Assembly (NCBI RefSeq): GCF_038502225.1
Contig: NW_027196413.1
Span: forward strand, 23,501-87,500
Length of the DNA stretch: 64,000 nucleotides
Direction of reading: 5' to 3'
Source of the DNA: Cherax quadricarinatus
Lineage: Eukaryota; Arthropoda; Malacostraca; Decapoda; Parastacidae
Below the pieces are notes generated by a model. The model made no database searches and was not told the origin of the DNA. It worked only from the letters and a program-made list of their open reading frames with translations. Below, in pieces: positions 14,824-25,759 of this stretch. The translations under genes and the position numbers were made by a program. Each line of letters opens with the position of its first letter. The stretch's first letter is position 1.

Positions 14824-15142
14824 TTCTCACCTTTACCAAAGGGCTGGGACTCGGAACTTTCTTTGGCCCCATGGTGGCTTATTTAGCAGTCGCAAGCACA
14901 AAAACAATGGATTATTACGAAATGTTTCAGATGGACGTGCAGAGTAATGCTCACTGAACAAGTAACAAAGGCAGACTGAGTCATGAACGTATGAGCAGTC
15001 GCGTCCCAAGGGCAGGTGGACGCATTTGGTATGGACGATTTTCAAGCGGATGTATGAAAACGGGGGGAAATTTTCGCCGAGAAAAGTGGTCGAAAACTGA
15101 ATTGTACGATAATCGGACCGGACGAAAACCGGGGTTCCAATG

Positions 15143-15454
15143 TACTTCCAATTATTAAAAAAAAATCTTACACTGCATGTGAAGAATACAATACGGTACA
15201 GTAATTCTTGTGAAGTTCATCTACATAGTATTCAATATTATCTTTGTCTCTTGTTCATGCTAAATGCATTTTTTTTTTTGAACGATAGAATCAGTCTTGG
15301 TCTTCATCAGTTAAATGATCATCCCAGGAGACACATCATCAAGTTGGAGATATTTTAATGTTTTGATATACGTAAAGAAATGTTAATATGCAAACATTTA
15401 ACAATAAAGTTATTTTAAACCAACAGATTCATTATTTTTCCGTGCAAAAAAAAG
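15143..15454. other. AT-rich unique sequence
   Basis: Flank of the Tigger element. No coding evidence. Confidence 0.5.
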
Positions 15455-15800
15455 TATCACAAAACTGTCTGTCTCTTTATTATACTTCTGTCTCCTATCA
15501 CAGATCTGTCTGCATCACAACTGTCTGTATCACACATCTGTTTCTGTATCACAGAAATGTCTCTCTCACAGTTCTGTCTGTCTAACAGTTCTGTCTGTCT
15601 AAAAGTTCTGTCTGTCTAACAGTTCTGTCTGTCTAAAAGTTCTGTCTAACAGTTCTGTCTCAATCTCGCAGTTCTCTCAGTCTCACAACTGTCTCACAGA
15701 GCTGTCTCAAAAATGTCTATCACGGATGCCTGTCTCACAGTTCTGTCTCAAAAAGTCTGTATCACAGATGTGTCTGACATGTTTGTATCACAGATCCGTC
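15455..15800. repeat. Degenerate short repeat built on 'acagttctgtct'
   Basis: Variants of a(c/a)agttctgtctgtct and 'cacagatctgtc' recur about fifteen times with irregular spacing (16-25 bases). The array is old and diverged compared with the others in the window. Confidence 0.7.
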
Positions 15801-16299
15801 TCGGATAATTTTGAGTGATATCAGCCATCAGGCTGCAGGCACAATCGCGTCCATTAAGTTTATGCTAAAATTAGATTCGGGATGAGGTAAGACATCAGAC
15901 TGTTAGATTACTTTCAAACAGGATGAGTTGAGTGTTAGTTGGCTGAATTAGGTCTGGGATAAGTTAGGAACTAGGAAGCACCAGTGATTGGACGGGTCTG
16001 CTTGGCAGACATCCTGAGTAACAAACCATGCTGGTTAGGTTACATTATAGTCTTGAGCATAGTCCAGCATAACAAACATTGACGAAAAGACACAGGTTGT
16101 AGAGCAAGGAATTATTGGAACAACGTATGTCTGTGTAAAGCTGTATCGTGACGTGATAAAGCCGTGTCTAGTGTTGTGTCAAGTCATGACTTGACAAAAC
16201 TTTCAACAGAAAAGTTGTCTCAGTAACAACGACTTTCGCAACCTGCCTTTCTTCACCACTGTCGGTAGCACGGCATTGTCAACCTTATAAACATTATAG
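15801..16299. other. Unique sequence, no gene seen
   Basis: About 500 bases with no coding frame or repeat that I can identify. Confidence 0.45.
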
Positions 16300-16903
16300 T
16301 GTTAGGCTTCATGACTCATGGTAGAGCTAGGCTTCATGACTCATAGTAGAGCAAGGCTTCATGACTCATAGTAGAGCTAGGCTTCGTGACCCATGGTTGA
16401 GCTAGGCTTCATGATCCATGGTGGAGTTAGGCTTCATGACCAATGGTAGACCTAGCCTTCATGACCCATGGTTGAGCTAGGCTTCATGACTCATGGTAGA
16501 ACTAGGCTTCATGGACCATGGAAGAGTTAGGCTTCATGATCCATTGCGGAGCTAGACTTCATGACTCATGGAAGAGCTAGGCTTCATGGCCCATAATAGA
16601 GTTAGGCTTTATGATCCATTGCAGAGTTGGACTTCATGACCCATGGTAGAGCTAGGCTTCATCAATGGTAGAGTTAGATTTCATGACTCATGGTAGAGTT
16701 AGACTTCATGACCCATGGTAGAGTTAGGCTTCATGACGCATGGTAGAGCTAGGCTTCATGACCCATGGTAGATCTAGGTTTTATGACCCATGGTAGAGTT
16801 AGGCTTCATGATCCATGGAAGAGCTAGGCTTCATGACCCATGGTTGAACTACGCTTCATGACTCATGGATGAGTTAGGCTTCATGACCAATGGTAGAGTT
16901 AGA

Positions 16904-17003
16904 CAGTGGGCGTGTTTCTTTACACCGGTTGTCTATGTTCACCCATTAATAAAATGGGTACCTGGGTGTTAGTGGACTGGTGTGGGTCACATCCTGGGAC
17001 CTA
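16904..17003. repeat. Dispersed-repeat fragment inside the 25-bp array, copy 1
   Basis: It begins acagtgggcgtgtttcttta and runs through 'aaaatgggtacctgggtgtt' to 'cacatcctgggac'. The ggtacctgggtgttag / gggtcacatcctggga run resembles part of a SINE-like repeat I associate with decapods. That identity is from memory only. The second copy at 17628-17727 is nearly identical. Confidence 0.65.
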
Positions 17004-17627
17004 GGCTTCACGACCCATGGTAAAGCTAGGTTACATAGCTAATGCTAGATAGGCTTCATGACCCGTGGTAGAGCTAGGCTTCATGATCCATGGTAGAGCT
17101 AGGCTTCGTGACCCATGGTAGAACTAGGTTTCATGACCAATGGTAGAGTTAGGCTTCATGACCCATGGTACAACTAGGCTTCATGACCCATGGTAGAGCT
17201 AGGCTTCATGACCCATGGTATAACTAGGTTTCATGACCAATGGTAGAGCTAGACTTCATGACCCATGGTAGAGCTAGGTTTCATGACCAATGGTAGAGCT
17301 AGACTTCATGACCCACGGTAGAGCTAGGTTTCATGACCAATTGTAGAGATAGGCTTCATAACCCATGGTACAACTAGACTTCATGACCCATGGTAGATCT
17401 AGGCTTCATGACCCATGGTAGAACTAGGTTTCATGACCAATGGCAGAGTTAGGCTTCATGACCCATGGTACAACTAGGCTTCATGACCCATGGTAGATCT
17501 AGGTTTCATGACCCATGGTAGAGTTAGGCTTCATGATCCATGGTAGAGCTAGGCTTCATGACCCATGGTTGAACTAGGCTTCATGACTCATGGATGAGTT
17601 AGGCTTCATGACCAATGGTAGAGTTAG

Positions 17628-17727
17628 ACAGTGGGCGTGTTTCTTTACACCGGTTGTCTATGTTCACCCATCAATAAAATGGGTACCTGCGTGTTAGTGG
17701 ACTAGTGTGGGTCACATCCTGGGACCT
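17628..17727. repeat. Dispersed-repeat fragment inside the 25-bp array, copy 2
   Basis: Nearly identical to 16904-17003 (for example 'tacctgcgtg' for 'tacctgggtg'). The array units on both sides match those around copy 1, so the two copies came from one insertion followed by block duplication. Confidence 0.7.
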
Positions 17728-19451
17728 AGGCTTCACGACCCATGGTAAAGCTAGGCTTCGTGGCTAAAGCTAGATAGGCTTCATGACCCGTGGTAGAGCT
17801 AGGCTTCATGATCCATGGTAGAGCTAGGCTTCGTGACCCATGGTAGAACTAGGTTTCATGACCAATGGTAGAGCTAGACTTCATGACCCATGGTAGAGCT
17901 AGGTTTCATGACCATTGGTAGAGTTAGGCTTCATAACCCATGGTACAACTAGACTTTATGACCCATGGTAGAGCCAGGCTTCATGACCCATGGTAGAGCT
18001 AGGCTTCATGACCCATGGTAGAACTAGGTTTCATGACCAATGGTAGAGCTAGGCTTCATGACCCATGGTAGAGCTAGGTTTCATGACCCATGGTAGAGTT
18101 AGGCTTCATGACCCATGGTAGAGTTAGGCTTCATGACCCATGGTAGAGCTAGGTTTCATGACCCATGATAGTTAGGCTTCATGACTAATGCTAGAGTTAG
18201 GCTTCATGATCCATGATAGAGCTAGGCTTTATTATTCATGGTAGAGTTAGGCTTCATGACTCATGGAGGAGTTAAGCTTCATGATCCATGGTAGAGCTAG
18301 GTTTCTTGACTCATGGTAGAATTAGGCTTTATGATCCATTGTAGAGCTTGGCTTCATGATTAATGCTAGAGATAGACTTTATGATTCATGGTAGAGTTAG
18401 GCTTCATGACCCCTGGAAGAGTTAGGCTTCATGATCCATGGTAGAGTTAGGCTTCATGACCCATGGTAGAGCTAGGCTTCATTATCCATGTTTGAGAAAG
18501 GCATCATTACCCATGTTAGAGCTAGGCTTCAGAATCCATGGTAGAGTTAGGCTTAATGACCCATGGTAGAAATAGTCTTCATGACCCAGGGTAGAGTTAG
18601 TTTCATTATCCATGGTAGTTAGGCTTCATGACTCATGGAAGAGCTAGGTTTCATTATCCATGGCTGAGCTAGGCTTCATGACCCATGGTAGACCTAGGCT
18701 TCATGACTTATAGTAGAGTTAGGCTTCATAACCCATGGTAGACCTAGGCTTCATGACTCAAGGTTGAGCTAGGCTTCATGACTCATGGTTGACCTAGGCT
18801 TCATGACTCATGGTTGAGCTAGGCTCCATGACCCATGGTTGAGCTAGGCTTCATGACTTATGGTTGAGCTAGGCTTCATGACTCATGGTTGAGCTAGGCT
18901 CCATGACCCATGGTTGAGCTAGGCTTCATGACTCATGGTTGAGCTAGGCTTCATGACTCATGGTTGATCTAGGCTTCATGACCCTTGGTAGAGCTAGGCT
19001 TCATGACTTATGGTTGAGCTAGGCTTCATGACTCATGGTTGAGCTAGGCTTCATGACCCATGGTAGAGCTAGGCTTCATGACTTATAGTAGAGTTAGGCT
19101 TCATGACCTATGGTTGACCTAGGCTTCATGACTCATGGTTGAGCTAGGCTTCATGACTCATGGTTGATCTAGGCTTCATGACCCATGGTAGAGCTAGGCT
19201 TCATGACTTATAGTAGAGTTAGGCTTCATGACCCATGGTTGACCTAGGCTTCATGACTCATGGTTGAGCTAGGCTTCATGACCCATGGTTGACCTAGGCT
19301 TCATGACTCATGGTTGAGCTAGGCTCCATGACCCATGGTTGAGCTAGGCTCCATGGCCCATGGTTGAGCTAGGCTTCATGACCCATGGTTGAGCTAGGCT
19401 TCATGACCCATGGTTGAGCTAGGCTTCACGTGGCACTCTACCTTCCCAACA

Positions 19452-20029
19452 TACTGGTAACATGTACAATCAAGTTTGGTACTCTGGTAGCATGTACAAT
19501 CAAGTTTGGTACTCTGATAGCATGTACAATCAGGTTTGGTACTCTGGTAGCATGTACAATCAAATTTGGTACTCTGGTAGCATGTACAGTCAAGTTTGGT
19601 ACTCTGGTAGCATGTACAATCAAGTTTGGTACTCTGGTAGCATGTACAATCAAGTTCGGTAATCTGCTAGCATGTATAATCAAGTTTGGTACTCTGGTAG
19701 CATGTACAATCAAGTTTGGTAGTCTGGTAGCATGTACAATCAAGTTTGGTACTCTGGTAGCATATACAATCAAGTTTGGTACTCTGGTAGCATGTACAAT
19801 CAAGTTTGGTACTCTGGTAGCATGTACAATCAAGTTTGGTACTCTGGTAGTATGTACAATCAAGTTTGGTACTCTGGTAGCATGTACAATCAAGTTTGGT
19901 ACTCTGTTAGCATGTACAATCAAGTTTGGTACTCTGGTAGCATGTACAATCAAGTTTGGTACTCTGGTAGCATGTACAATCGTTTGGTACTCTGGTAGCA
20001 TGTACAATCAAGTTTGGTACTCTGGTAGT
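19452..20029. repeat. 30-bp tandem array, subfamily A, about 19 copies
   Basis: The unit is gtttggtactctggtagcat followed by gtacaatcaa. One copy at about 19980 is shortened by a few bases (acaatcgtttgg), which shifts the frame and separates this block from the next. It starts about 24 bases after the 25-bp array ends. Confidence 0.95.
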
Positions 20030-21279
20030 ATGCACACACAAGGTTGGTACTCTGGTAGTATGCACACACAAGGTTGGTACTCTGGTAGTATGCACACACA
20101 AGGTTGGTACTCTGGTCGTATGCATACACAAGGTTGGTACTCTGGTAGTATGCACACACAAGGTTGGTACTCTGGTAGTATGCACACACAAGGTTGGTAC
20201 TCTGGTAGTATACACACACAAGGTTGGTACTCTGGTAGTATGCACACACAAGGTTGGTACTCTGGTAGTATGCACACACAAGGTTGGTACTCTGGTAGTA
20301 TGCACACACAAGGTTGGTACTCTGGTCGTATGCACACACAAGGTTGGTACTCTGGTAGTATGCACACACAAGGTTGGTACTCTGGTAGTATGCACACACA
20401 AGGTTGGTACTCCGGTAGTATGCACACACAAGGTTGGTACTCTGGTAGTATGCACACACAAGGTTGGTACTCTGGTAGTATGCACACACAAGGTTGGTAC
20501 TCTGGTAGTATGCACACACAAGGTTGGTACTCTGGTAGTATGCACACACAAGGTTGGTACTCTGGTAGTATGCACACACAAGGTTGGTACTCTGGTAGTA
20601 TGCACACACAAGGTTGGTACTCTGGTAGTATGCACACACAAGGTTGGTACTCTGGTAGTATGCACACACAAGGTTGGTACTCTGGTAGTATGCACACACA
20701 AGGTTGGTACTCTGGTAGTATGCACACACAAGGTTGGTACTCTGGTAGTATGCACACACAAGGTTGGTACTCTGGTAGTATGCACACTCAAGGTTGGTAC
20801 TCTGGTAGTATGCACACACAAGGTTGGTACTCTGGTAGTATGCACACACAAGGTTGGTACTCTGGTAGTATGCACACACAAGGTTGGTACTCTGGTAGTA
20901 TGCACACACAAGGTTGGTACTCTGGTAGTATGCACACACAAGGTTGGTACTCTGGTAGTATGCACACACAAGGTTGGTACTCTGGTATTATGCATACACA
21001 AGGTTGGTACTCTGGTAGTATGCACACACAAGGTTGGTACTCTGGTAGTATGCACACACAAGGTTGGTACTCTGGTAGTATGCACACACAAGGTTGGTAC
21101 TCTGGTAGTATGCACACACAAGGTTGGTACTCTGGTAGTATGCACACACAAGGTTGGTACTCTGGTAGTATGCACACACAAGGTTGGTACTCTGGTAGTA
21201 TGCACACACAAGGTTGGTACTCTGGTAGTATGCACACACAAGGTTGGTACTCTGGTAGTATGCACACACAAGGTTGGTA
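20030..21279. repeat. 30-bp tandem array, subfamily B, about 42 copies
   Basis: The unit is ggttggtactctggtagtat followed by gcacacacaa. It is the same 30-bp frame as subfamily A but with fixed differences (gtatgcacacac for catgtacaat). Copies are almost identical, with scattered single changes such as gtcgtatg at 20117 and 20327. The switch from A to B is abrupt at one unit boundary. Confidence 0.96.
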
Positions 21280-22283
21280 CGGACTTCTGGCAGTACTCGA
21301 CACAACACAGTCGTAAAATGTTCCGTATAATCTTCACCAGGTCACTGTGTTCAGTAGAACAGCAGATATAATATTCCAAGGTAAGTATATGGTATATTAA
21401 AAGTATTTGCTGTAGCTCACTTATTTTTTAAATATCAGAAAATATGAATCGCGCTGTTTGGTGTCTTATAGATAATTGGTTCTGTCGGTTAATGGGGTTG
21501 AAAGCCTATCGACTAACGAGTCACTGAGGTTGCACGGTAACTATTTCATCCCCAGTCAAGAATACTTTAAAGCCTTAAAATAAGGCTTTAAATTAACTAT
21601 TAGAATATATATGCGGTAAGATATATAGTCTTTGTGGTATATGTTTGAGACTTCTTCTTAATTCGCCGGTACTCTCCCGGTCCGGGTCTTTTCCATATGG
21701 TGGCCCGGCCTTGACTCCCTGTCTTGGCAGTGTCTGTGAACTATGTCTGTAATGGGAGAAGGTACAAGTACCTCCTCATCTTCTGGGACCAACTGTCCCC
21801 AGGCCTAGTCCCATTCCTCGCCCTCACGTGGCTAGTTATGAGAAGCTAGGCCTCGGTCTACCATTTTCACCGCCCCAGGGGGGCTCGTGGGAATGGCAGT
21901 CTTGTGAGCTGGTGGTGGTAGCAAGCTCTGGCCATTCGCTTTAAGGTTAGGTTAGGTAAGGTTCGTCAGGAAACAGGACAAGTGTTCCCTGACGCGGGTC
22001 TTAGATGATGACCCGCCGCTGGAGCTCTCGCTCATCTTACCTTAAGATATGAGATCTGGTAACTTTGGGATCATAATATTTAATACTGTTATTCAAATTA
22101 AACTATATAAATGCAAAATTCTCTCAGATAAATCAGAAAATTCTTCTTCATAAATTATGTAACTTGAAGTAAGAATAATATAAGAATTTGTCATATTATA
22201 TGACTCATATGGCTGATGTATTAACCTAACTTTATATAACGTTCTCCGAGATTCTTATGACTGATTTCAGTCTTCATTGTTTT
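21280..22283. other. Unique and dispersed-repeat sequence
   Basis: About 1 kb. The GC-richer part at about 21655-22040 is unlike its surroundings and ends with the segment shared in inverse orientation with 6585-6665 (ggttaggtaaggtt, gacgcgggtcttag). It is therefore probably a dispersed retroelement fragment. No coding frame is supported. Confidence 0.55.
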
Positions 22284-22616
22284 GATAAATTAGACACATG
22301 TGCAACTCTTGCGTATCTTTATTAAGGAAACGTTTCGCCACACAGTGGCTTCATCAGTCCATACACAGGAGAAACTTGAAGAACAGGAGGAGAGTGAGGT
22401 AATCAGTCCCTCAACCTTGAGTCTATGTGGTCAGTCCATCAATCATTCTATTCAAGATTGATGGACTGACCACACTGACTCAGGGTTGAGGGACTGATTA
22501 CCTCACTCTCCTCCTGTTCTTCAAGTTTCTCCTGTGTATGGACTGATGAAGCCACTGTGTGGCGAAACGTTTCCTTAATAAAGATACCCAAGAGTTGCAC
22601 ATGTGTCTAATTTATC
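22284..22616. mobile_element. Foldback (long inverted repeat) element, 333 bp
   Basis: The left arm starts gataaattagacacatgtgc at 22284 and runs to about 22449; the right arm (about 22461-22616) is its reverse complement with only a few mismatches, including the stretch with gaaacgtttcgccacacag. The spacer is about a dozen bases. There is no reading frame. The near-perfect arms point to a recent inverted duplication or a non-autonomous foldback transposon. Confidence 0.9.
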
Positions 22617-23125
22617 AACGTGTCGGTTCTGTCAATCATTCATCTACAATTGTCTGTGTTAACATATTTTAACGTTAGTGAGACTTTAGGAGTGTGGATG
22701 GTGAAGCAGAGTTCTGATAAGCCACACCTTAACTCCACTCATTGTTACTTTACATGTTACTCAATATCAATAATAAATTCCGTTTAGAATGATTATATTT
22801 TACCAATTGTCCTCACCAGGTACAGCATACTCAGACATAATTTACCCGGTATAACGGATGAAGAATTTCTAGAGGTATATCTCCTTAGGGTTTAGACCTT
22901 CGTGGGTCTAAATACCTCTTGGTCTTTCTTCTTCTAGAGGTCATTAACACTGTGGATAAACTGGACACTAACAGTCATGAATAACCCCTAGAACAGTCAT
23001 GAGTAACCCCTAGTAAACTCTAGTGTCTATACACTAGGACATACACACCTCGAGGTGTATGGACAACCCACCTCACATACAGAATATTTCCGAGGATTTT
23101 CTTTTACTCAGTGTGTATGTACGTG

Positions 23126-23127
<2 letters not shown>
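22617..23127. other. Region downstream of the SLC16 stop codon (probable 3' UTR side)
   Basis: This lies just 3' of the SLC16 stop on the minus strand. No clear AATAAA is visible on the minus strand before about 22318-22323, inside the foldback element, so the transcript end is not placed. A stem-loop at 22871-22919 has outer arms agaggtat/atacctct and inner arms ttagacc/ggtctaa. A short tandem of 'acagtcatga(a/g)taacccctag' lies near 22972-23011. Confidence 0.45.

Positions 23128-23166
<39 letters not shown>
23128..23166. repeat. (GT)n microsatellite close to the SLC16 stop codon
   Basis: A GT run of about 39 bases that ends 17 bases from the stop codon at 23184-23186. On the coding (minus) strand it is (CA)n at the very start of the presumed 3' UTR. 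Confidence 0.95.
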
Positions 23167-23168
<2 letters not shown>

Positions 23169-23183
23169 GTGTTTCTCTATCTG

Positions 23184-23353
23184 TCATGCAGGATTCTTTA
23201 TAACATAGTCATCCTCCTGTCGTCTAGCGAGGAGCTCCCTGCAGCGCACCACCAGCGGCACCAGCAGCAACACCATCAGTGATGCCGTTACCATACACGA
23301 GCCCATGAACGTGTACAACACAACGTAATCATTGGTGAGGTCGAAGAGAAGAC
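23184..23353 (-). CDS. SLC16 final exon: helix 12 and cytoplasmic tail
   Basis: A 170-base exon starting with two bases that complete a glycine codon, then LLFDLTNDYVVLYTFMGSC, matching the G-x-L-x-D-x-T/Y-x-x-Y pattern before helix 12. The helix (MVTASLMVLLLVPLVV) is followed by a short basic and acidic tail (RCRELLARRQEDDYVIKNPA) and a TGA at 23186-23184. The tail is short compared with many family members. No obvious basolateral sorting or PDZ-type end is recognised. The frame upstream of 23353 is intron, as shown by the ctcgccag acceptor. Confidence 0.88.
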
Positions 23354-23494
23354 CTGGCGAGAGAGAACGACAGTGAAGCGTCTTAGTAAATGTTAATGTG
23401 ACCCAAGACTCTTGTGTTTTATCTGGGTACAATGTGAGGGGTCAGTTAAATGTACAACAGGAAAAAATATGTTGAATTCATCACTGTCTCCAAA

Positions 23495-25695
23495 CATGAT
23501 GACAGTGATCAAGGATGGTTAGAAACATGGTGATAATGATGGAGAATGGTCAGAAACATGGTGATAATGATGGAGAATGGTCAGAAACATGGTGATAATG
23601 ATGGAGAATGGTCAGAAACATGGTGATAATGATGGAGAATGGTCAGAAACATGGTGATAATGATGGAGAATGGTCAGAAACATGGTGATAATGATGGAGA
23701 ATGGTTAGAAACATGGTGATAATGATGGAGAATGGTCAGAAACATGGTGATAATGATGGAGAATGGTCAGAAACATGGTGATAATGATGGAGAATGGTCA
23801 GAAACATGGTGATAATGATGGAGAATGGTCAGAAACATGGTGATAATGATGGAGAATGGTCAGAAACATGGTGATAATGATGGAGAATGGTCAGAAACAT
23901 GGTGATAATCATGGAAAATGGTCAGAAACATGGTGATGATGATGGAGAATGGTCAGAAACATAACAAGGTGATAATGATAGAGAATGGTCAGAAACATGG
24001 TGATAATGATGGAGAATGGTCAGAAACATGGTGATAATGATGGAGAATGGTCAGAAACATGGTGATAATGATGGAGAATGGTCAGAAACATGGTGATAAT
24101 GATGGAGAATGGTCAGAAACATGGTGATAATGATGGATAATGGTCAGGTGATAATGATGGAGAATGGTCAGAAACATGGTGATAATGATGGAGAATGGTC
24201 AGAAACATGGTGATAATGATGGAGAATGGTCAGAAACATGGTGATAATGATGGAGAATGGTCAGAAACATGGTGATAATGATGGAGAATGGTCAGAAACA
24301 TGGTGATAATGATGGAGAATGGTCAGAAACATGGTGATAATGATGGAGAATGGTCAGAAACAAGGTGATAATGATGGAGAATGGTCAGAAACAAGGTGAT
24401 AATGATGGAGAATGGTCAGAAACATGGTGATAATGATGAAGAATGGTCAGAAACATGGTGATAATGATGGAGAATGGTCAGAAACATGGTGATAATGATG
24501 GAGAATGGTCAGAAACATGGTGATAATGATGGAGAATGGTCAGAAACATGGTGATAATGATGGAGAATGGTCAGAAACAAGGTGATAATGATGGAGAATG
24601 GTCAGAAACAAGGTGATAATGATGGAGAATGGTCAGAAACATGGTGATAATGATGGAGAATGGTCAGAAACATGGTGATAATGATGGAGAATGGTCAGAA
24701 ACATGGTGATAATGATGGAGAATGGTAAGAAACATGGTGATAATGATGGAGAATGGTCAGAAACATAGTGATAATGACGGAGAATGGTCAGAAACAAGGT
24801 GATAATGATGGAGAATGGTCAGAAACAAGGTGATAATGATGGAGAATGGTCAGAAACATGGTGATAATGATGGAGAATGGTCAGAAACATGGTGGTAATG
24901 ATGGAGAATGGTCAGAAACATGGTGATAATAATGGAGAATGGTCAGAAACAAGGTGATAATGATGGAGAATGGTCAGAAACTTGGAGATAATGATAGAGA
25001 ATGGTCAGAAACAAGGTGATAATGATGGAGAATGGTCAGAAACATGGTGATAATGATGGAGAATGGTCAGAAACAAGGTGATAATGATGGAGAATGGTCA
25101 GAAACATGGTGATAATGATGGAGAATGATCAGAAACAAGGTGATAATGATGGAGAATAGTCAGAAACATGGTGATAATGATGGAGAATGGTCAGAAACTT
25201 GGTGATAATGATGGAGAATGGTCAGAAACATGGTGATAATGATGGAGAATGGTCAGAAACATGGTGATAATGATGGAGAATGGTCAGAAACATGGTGATA
25301 ATGATGGAGAATGGTCAGAAACATGGTCATAATGATGGAAAATGGTCAGAAACATGGTGATAATGATGGAGAATGGTCAGAAACATGGTGATAATGATGG
25401 AGAATGGTCAGAAACATGGTGATAATGATCGAGAATGGTCAGAAACATGGTGATAATGATGGAGAATGGTCAGAAACATGGTGATAATGATAGAGTATGG
25501 TCAGAAACATGGTGATAATGATGGAGAATGGTCAGAAACATGGTGATAATGATGGAGAATGGTCAGAAACATGGTGATAATGATGGAGAATGGTCAGAAA
25601 CATGGTGATAATGATGGAGAATGGTCAGAAACATGGTGATAATGATGGAGAATGGTCAGAAACTTGGGGATAATGATGGAGAATGGTCAGAAACA
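23495..25695. repeat. 31-bp tandem array, about 70 copies (SLC16 intron)
   Basis: The unit is gataatgatggagaatggtc followed by agaaacatggt (aag(g) variants common). The period of 31 was measured at 23531 and 23562. It starts about 140 bases from the acceptor of the last SLC16 exon. A few copies are shortened, as at about 24150. The unit is not a multiple of three, so no long frames arise. Confidence 0.95.
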
Positions 25696-25759
25696 TAGTC
25701 CAGGTTACACTTTGTGAGTTAGTTGGGAAATGCTACATAAACGAAATTACGACTTTATT

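Larger units (their letters stand above)
12888..14872 (-). pseudogene. Tigger transposase (DDE, CENP-B/jerky-like) pseudogene
   Basis: The minus-strand start at 14872 reads MGPKKVPSPSPLVK, a typical Tigger N-terminus. Coding then stops at the LINE fragment and resumes near 14168 with EFKKELVEEF. Between these points about 150 or more residues of the usual CENP-B-like helix-turn-helix DNA-binding section are absent. The DDE catalytic domain remains. The first aspartate lies in a C-D-E-T-G motif (codon 14066-14068), the second in MDNAPAHP, and the third in QPMDQQVI in the frame 13892-12888. Two frame changes, near 14090 and near 13910, break the chain. An acidic stretch (ASEEEEERGE) and a lysine-rich tail follow. 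In live elements this enzyme cuts and pastes the transposon. Confidence 0.85.
12530..15142 (-). mobile_element. Tigger-type (pogo/Tc1-mariner superfamily) DNA transposon, inactive
   Basis: The left end, cagtggaatcccggtcttcg (12530-12549), and the reverse complement of the right end at 15123-15142 agree at 17 of 20 positions. Both ends are flanked by TA (12528-12529 and 15143-15144), the target duplication expected of this superfamily. Second-level similarity near both ends ('gaaaac' motifs) supports subterminal repeats. A transposase pseudogene lies on the minus strand between the ends, and a LINE 3' fragment (about 14170-14823) interrupts it. Several frame changes and a missing N-terminal section make the copy dead. 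Confidence 0.88.
16300..19428. repeat. 25-bp tandem array, about 120 copies, diverged
   Basis: The unit is aggcttcatgacccatggta followed by gagct. Substitutions are common ('gttag', 'actca', 'ggttga'), so this is one of the older arrays. The 3' third (18700-19428) is more uniform, with 'catggttgagct' units. Two copies of a foreign 100-bp block (about 16904-17003 and 17628-17727) sit within it about 724 bases apart, close to 29 units, showing that a long block was duplicated. Confidence 0.92.

Noticed and set aside
21952..21968. Telomere-like ggttaggttagg
   Set aside because: Only two units of the arthropod TTAGG motif, embedded in a dispersed repeat; not a telomeric tract.
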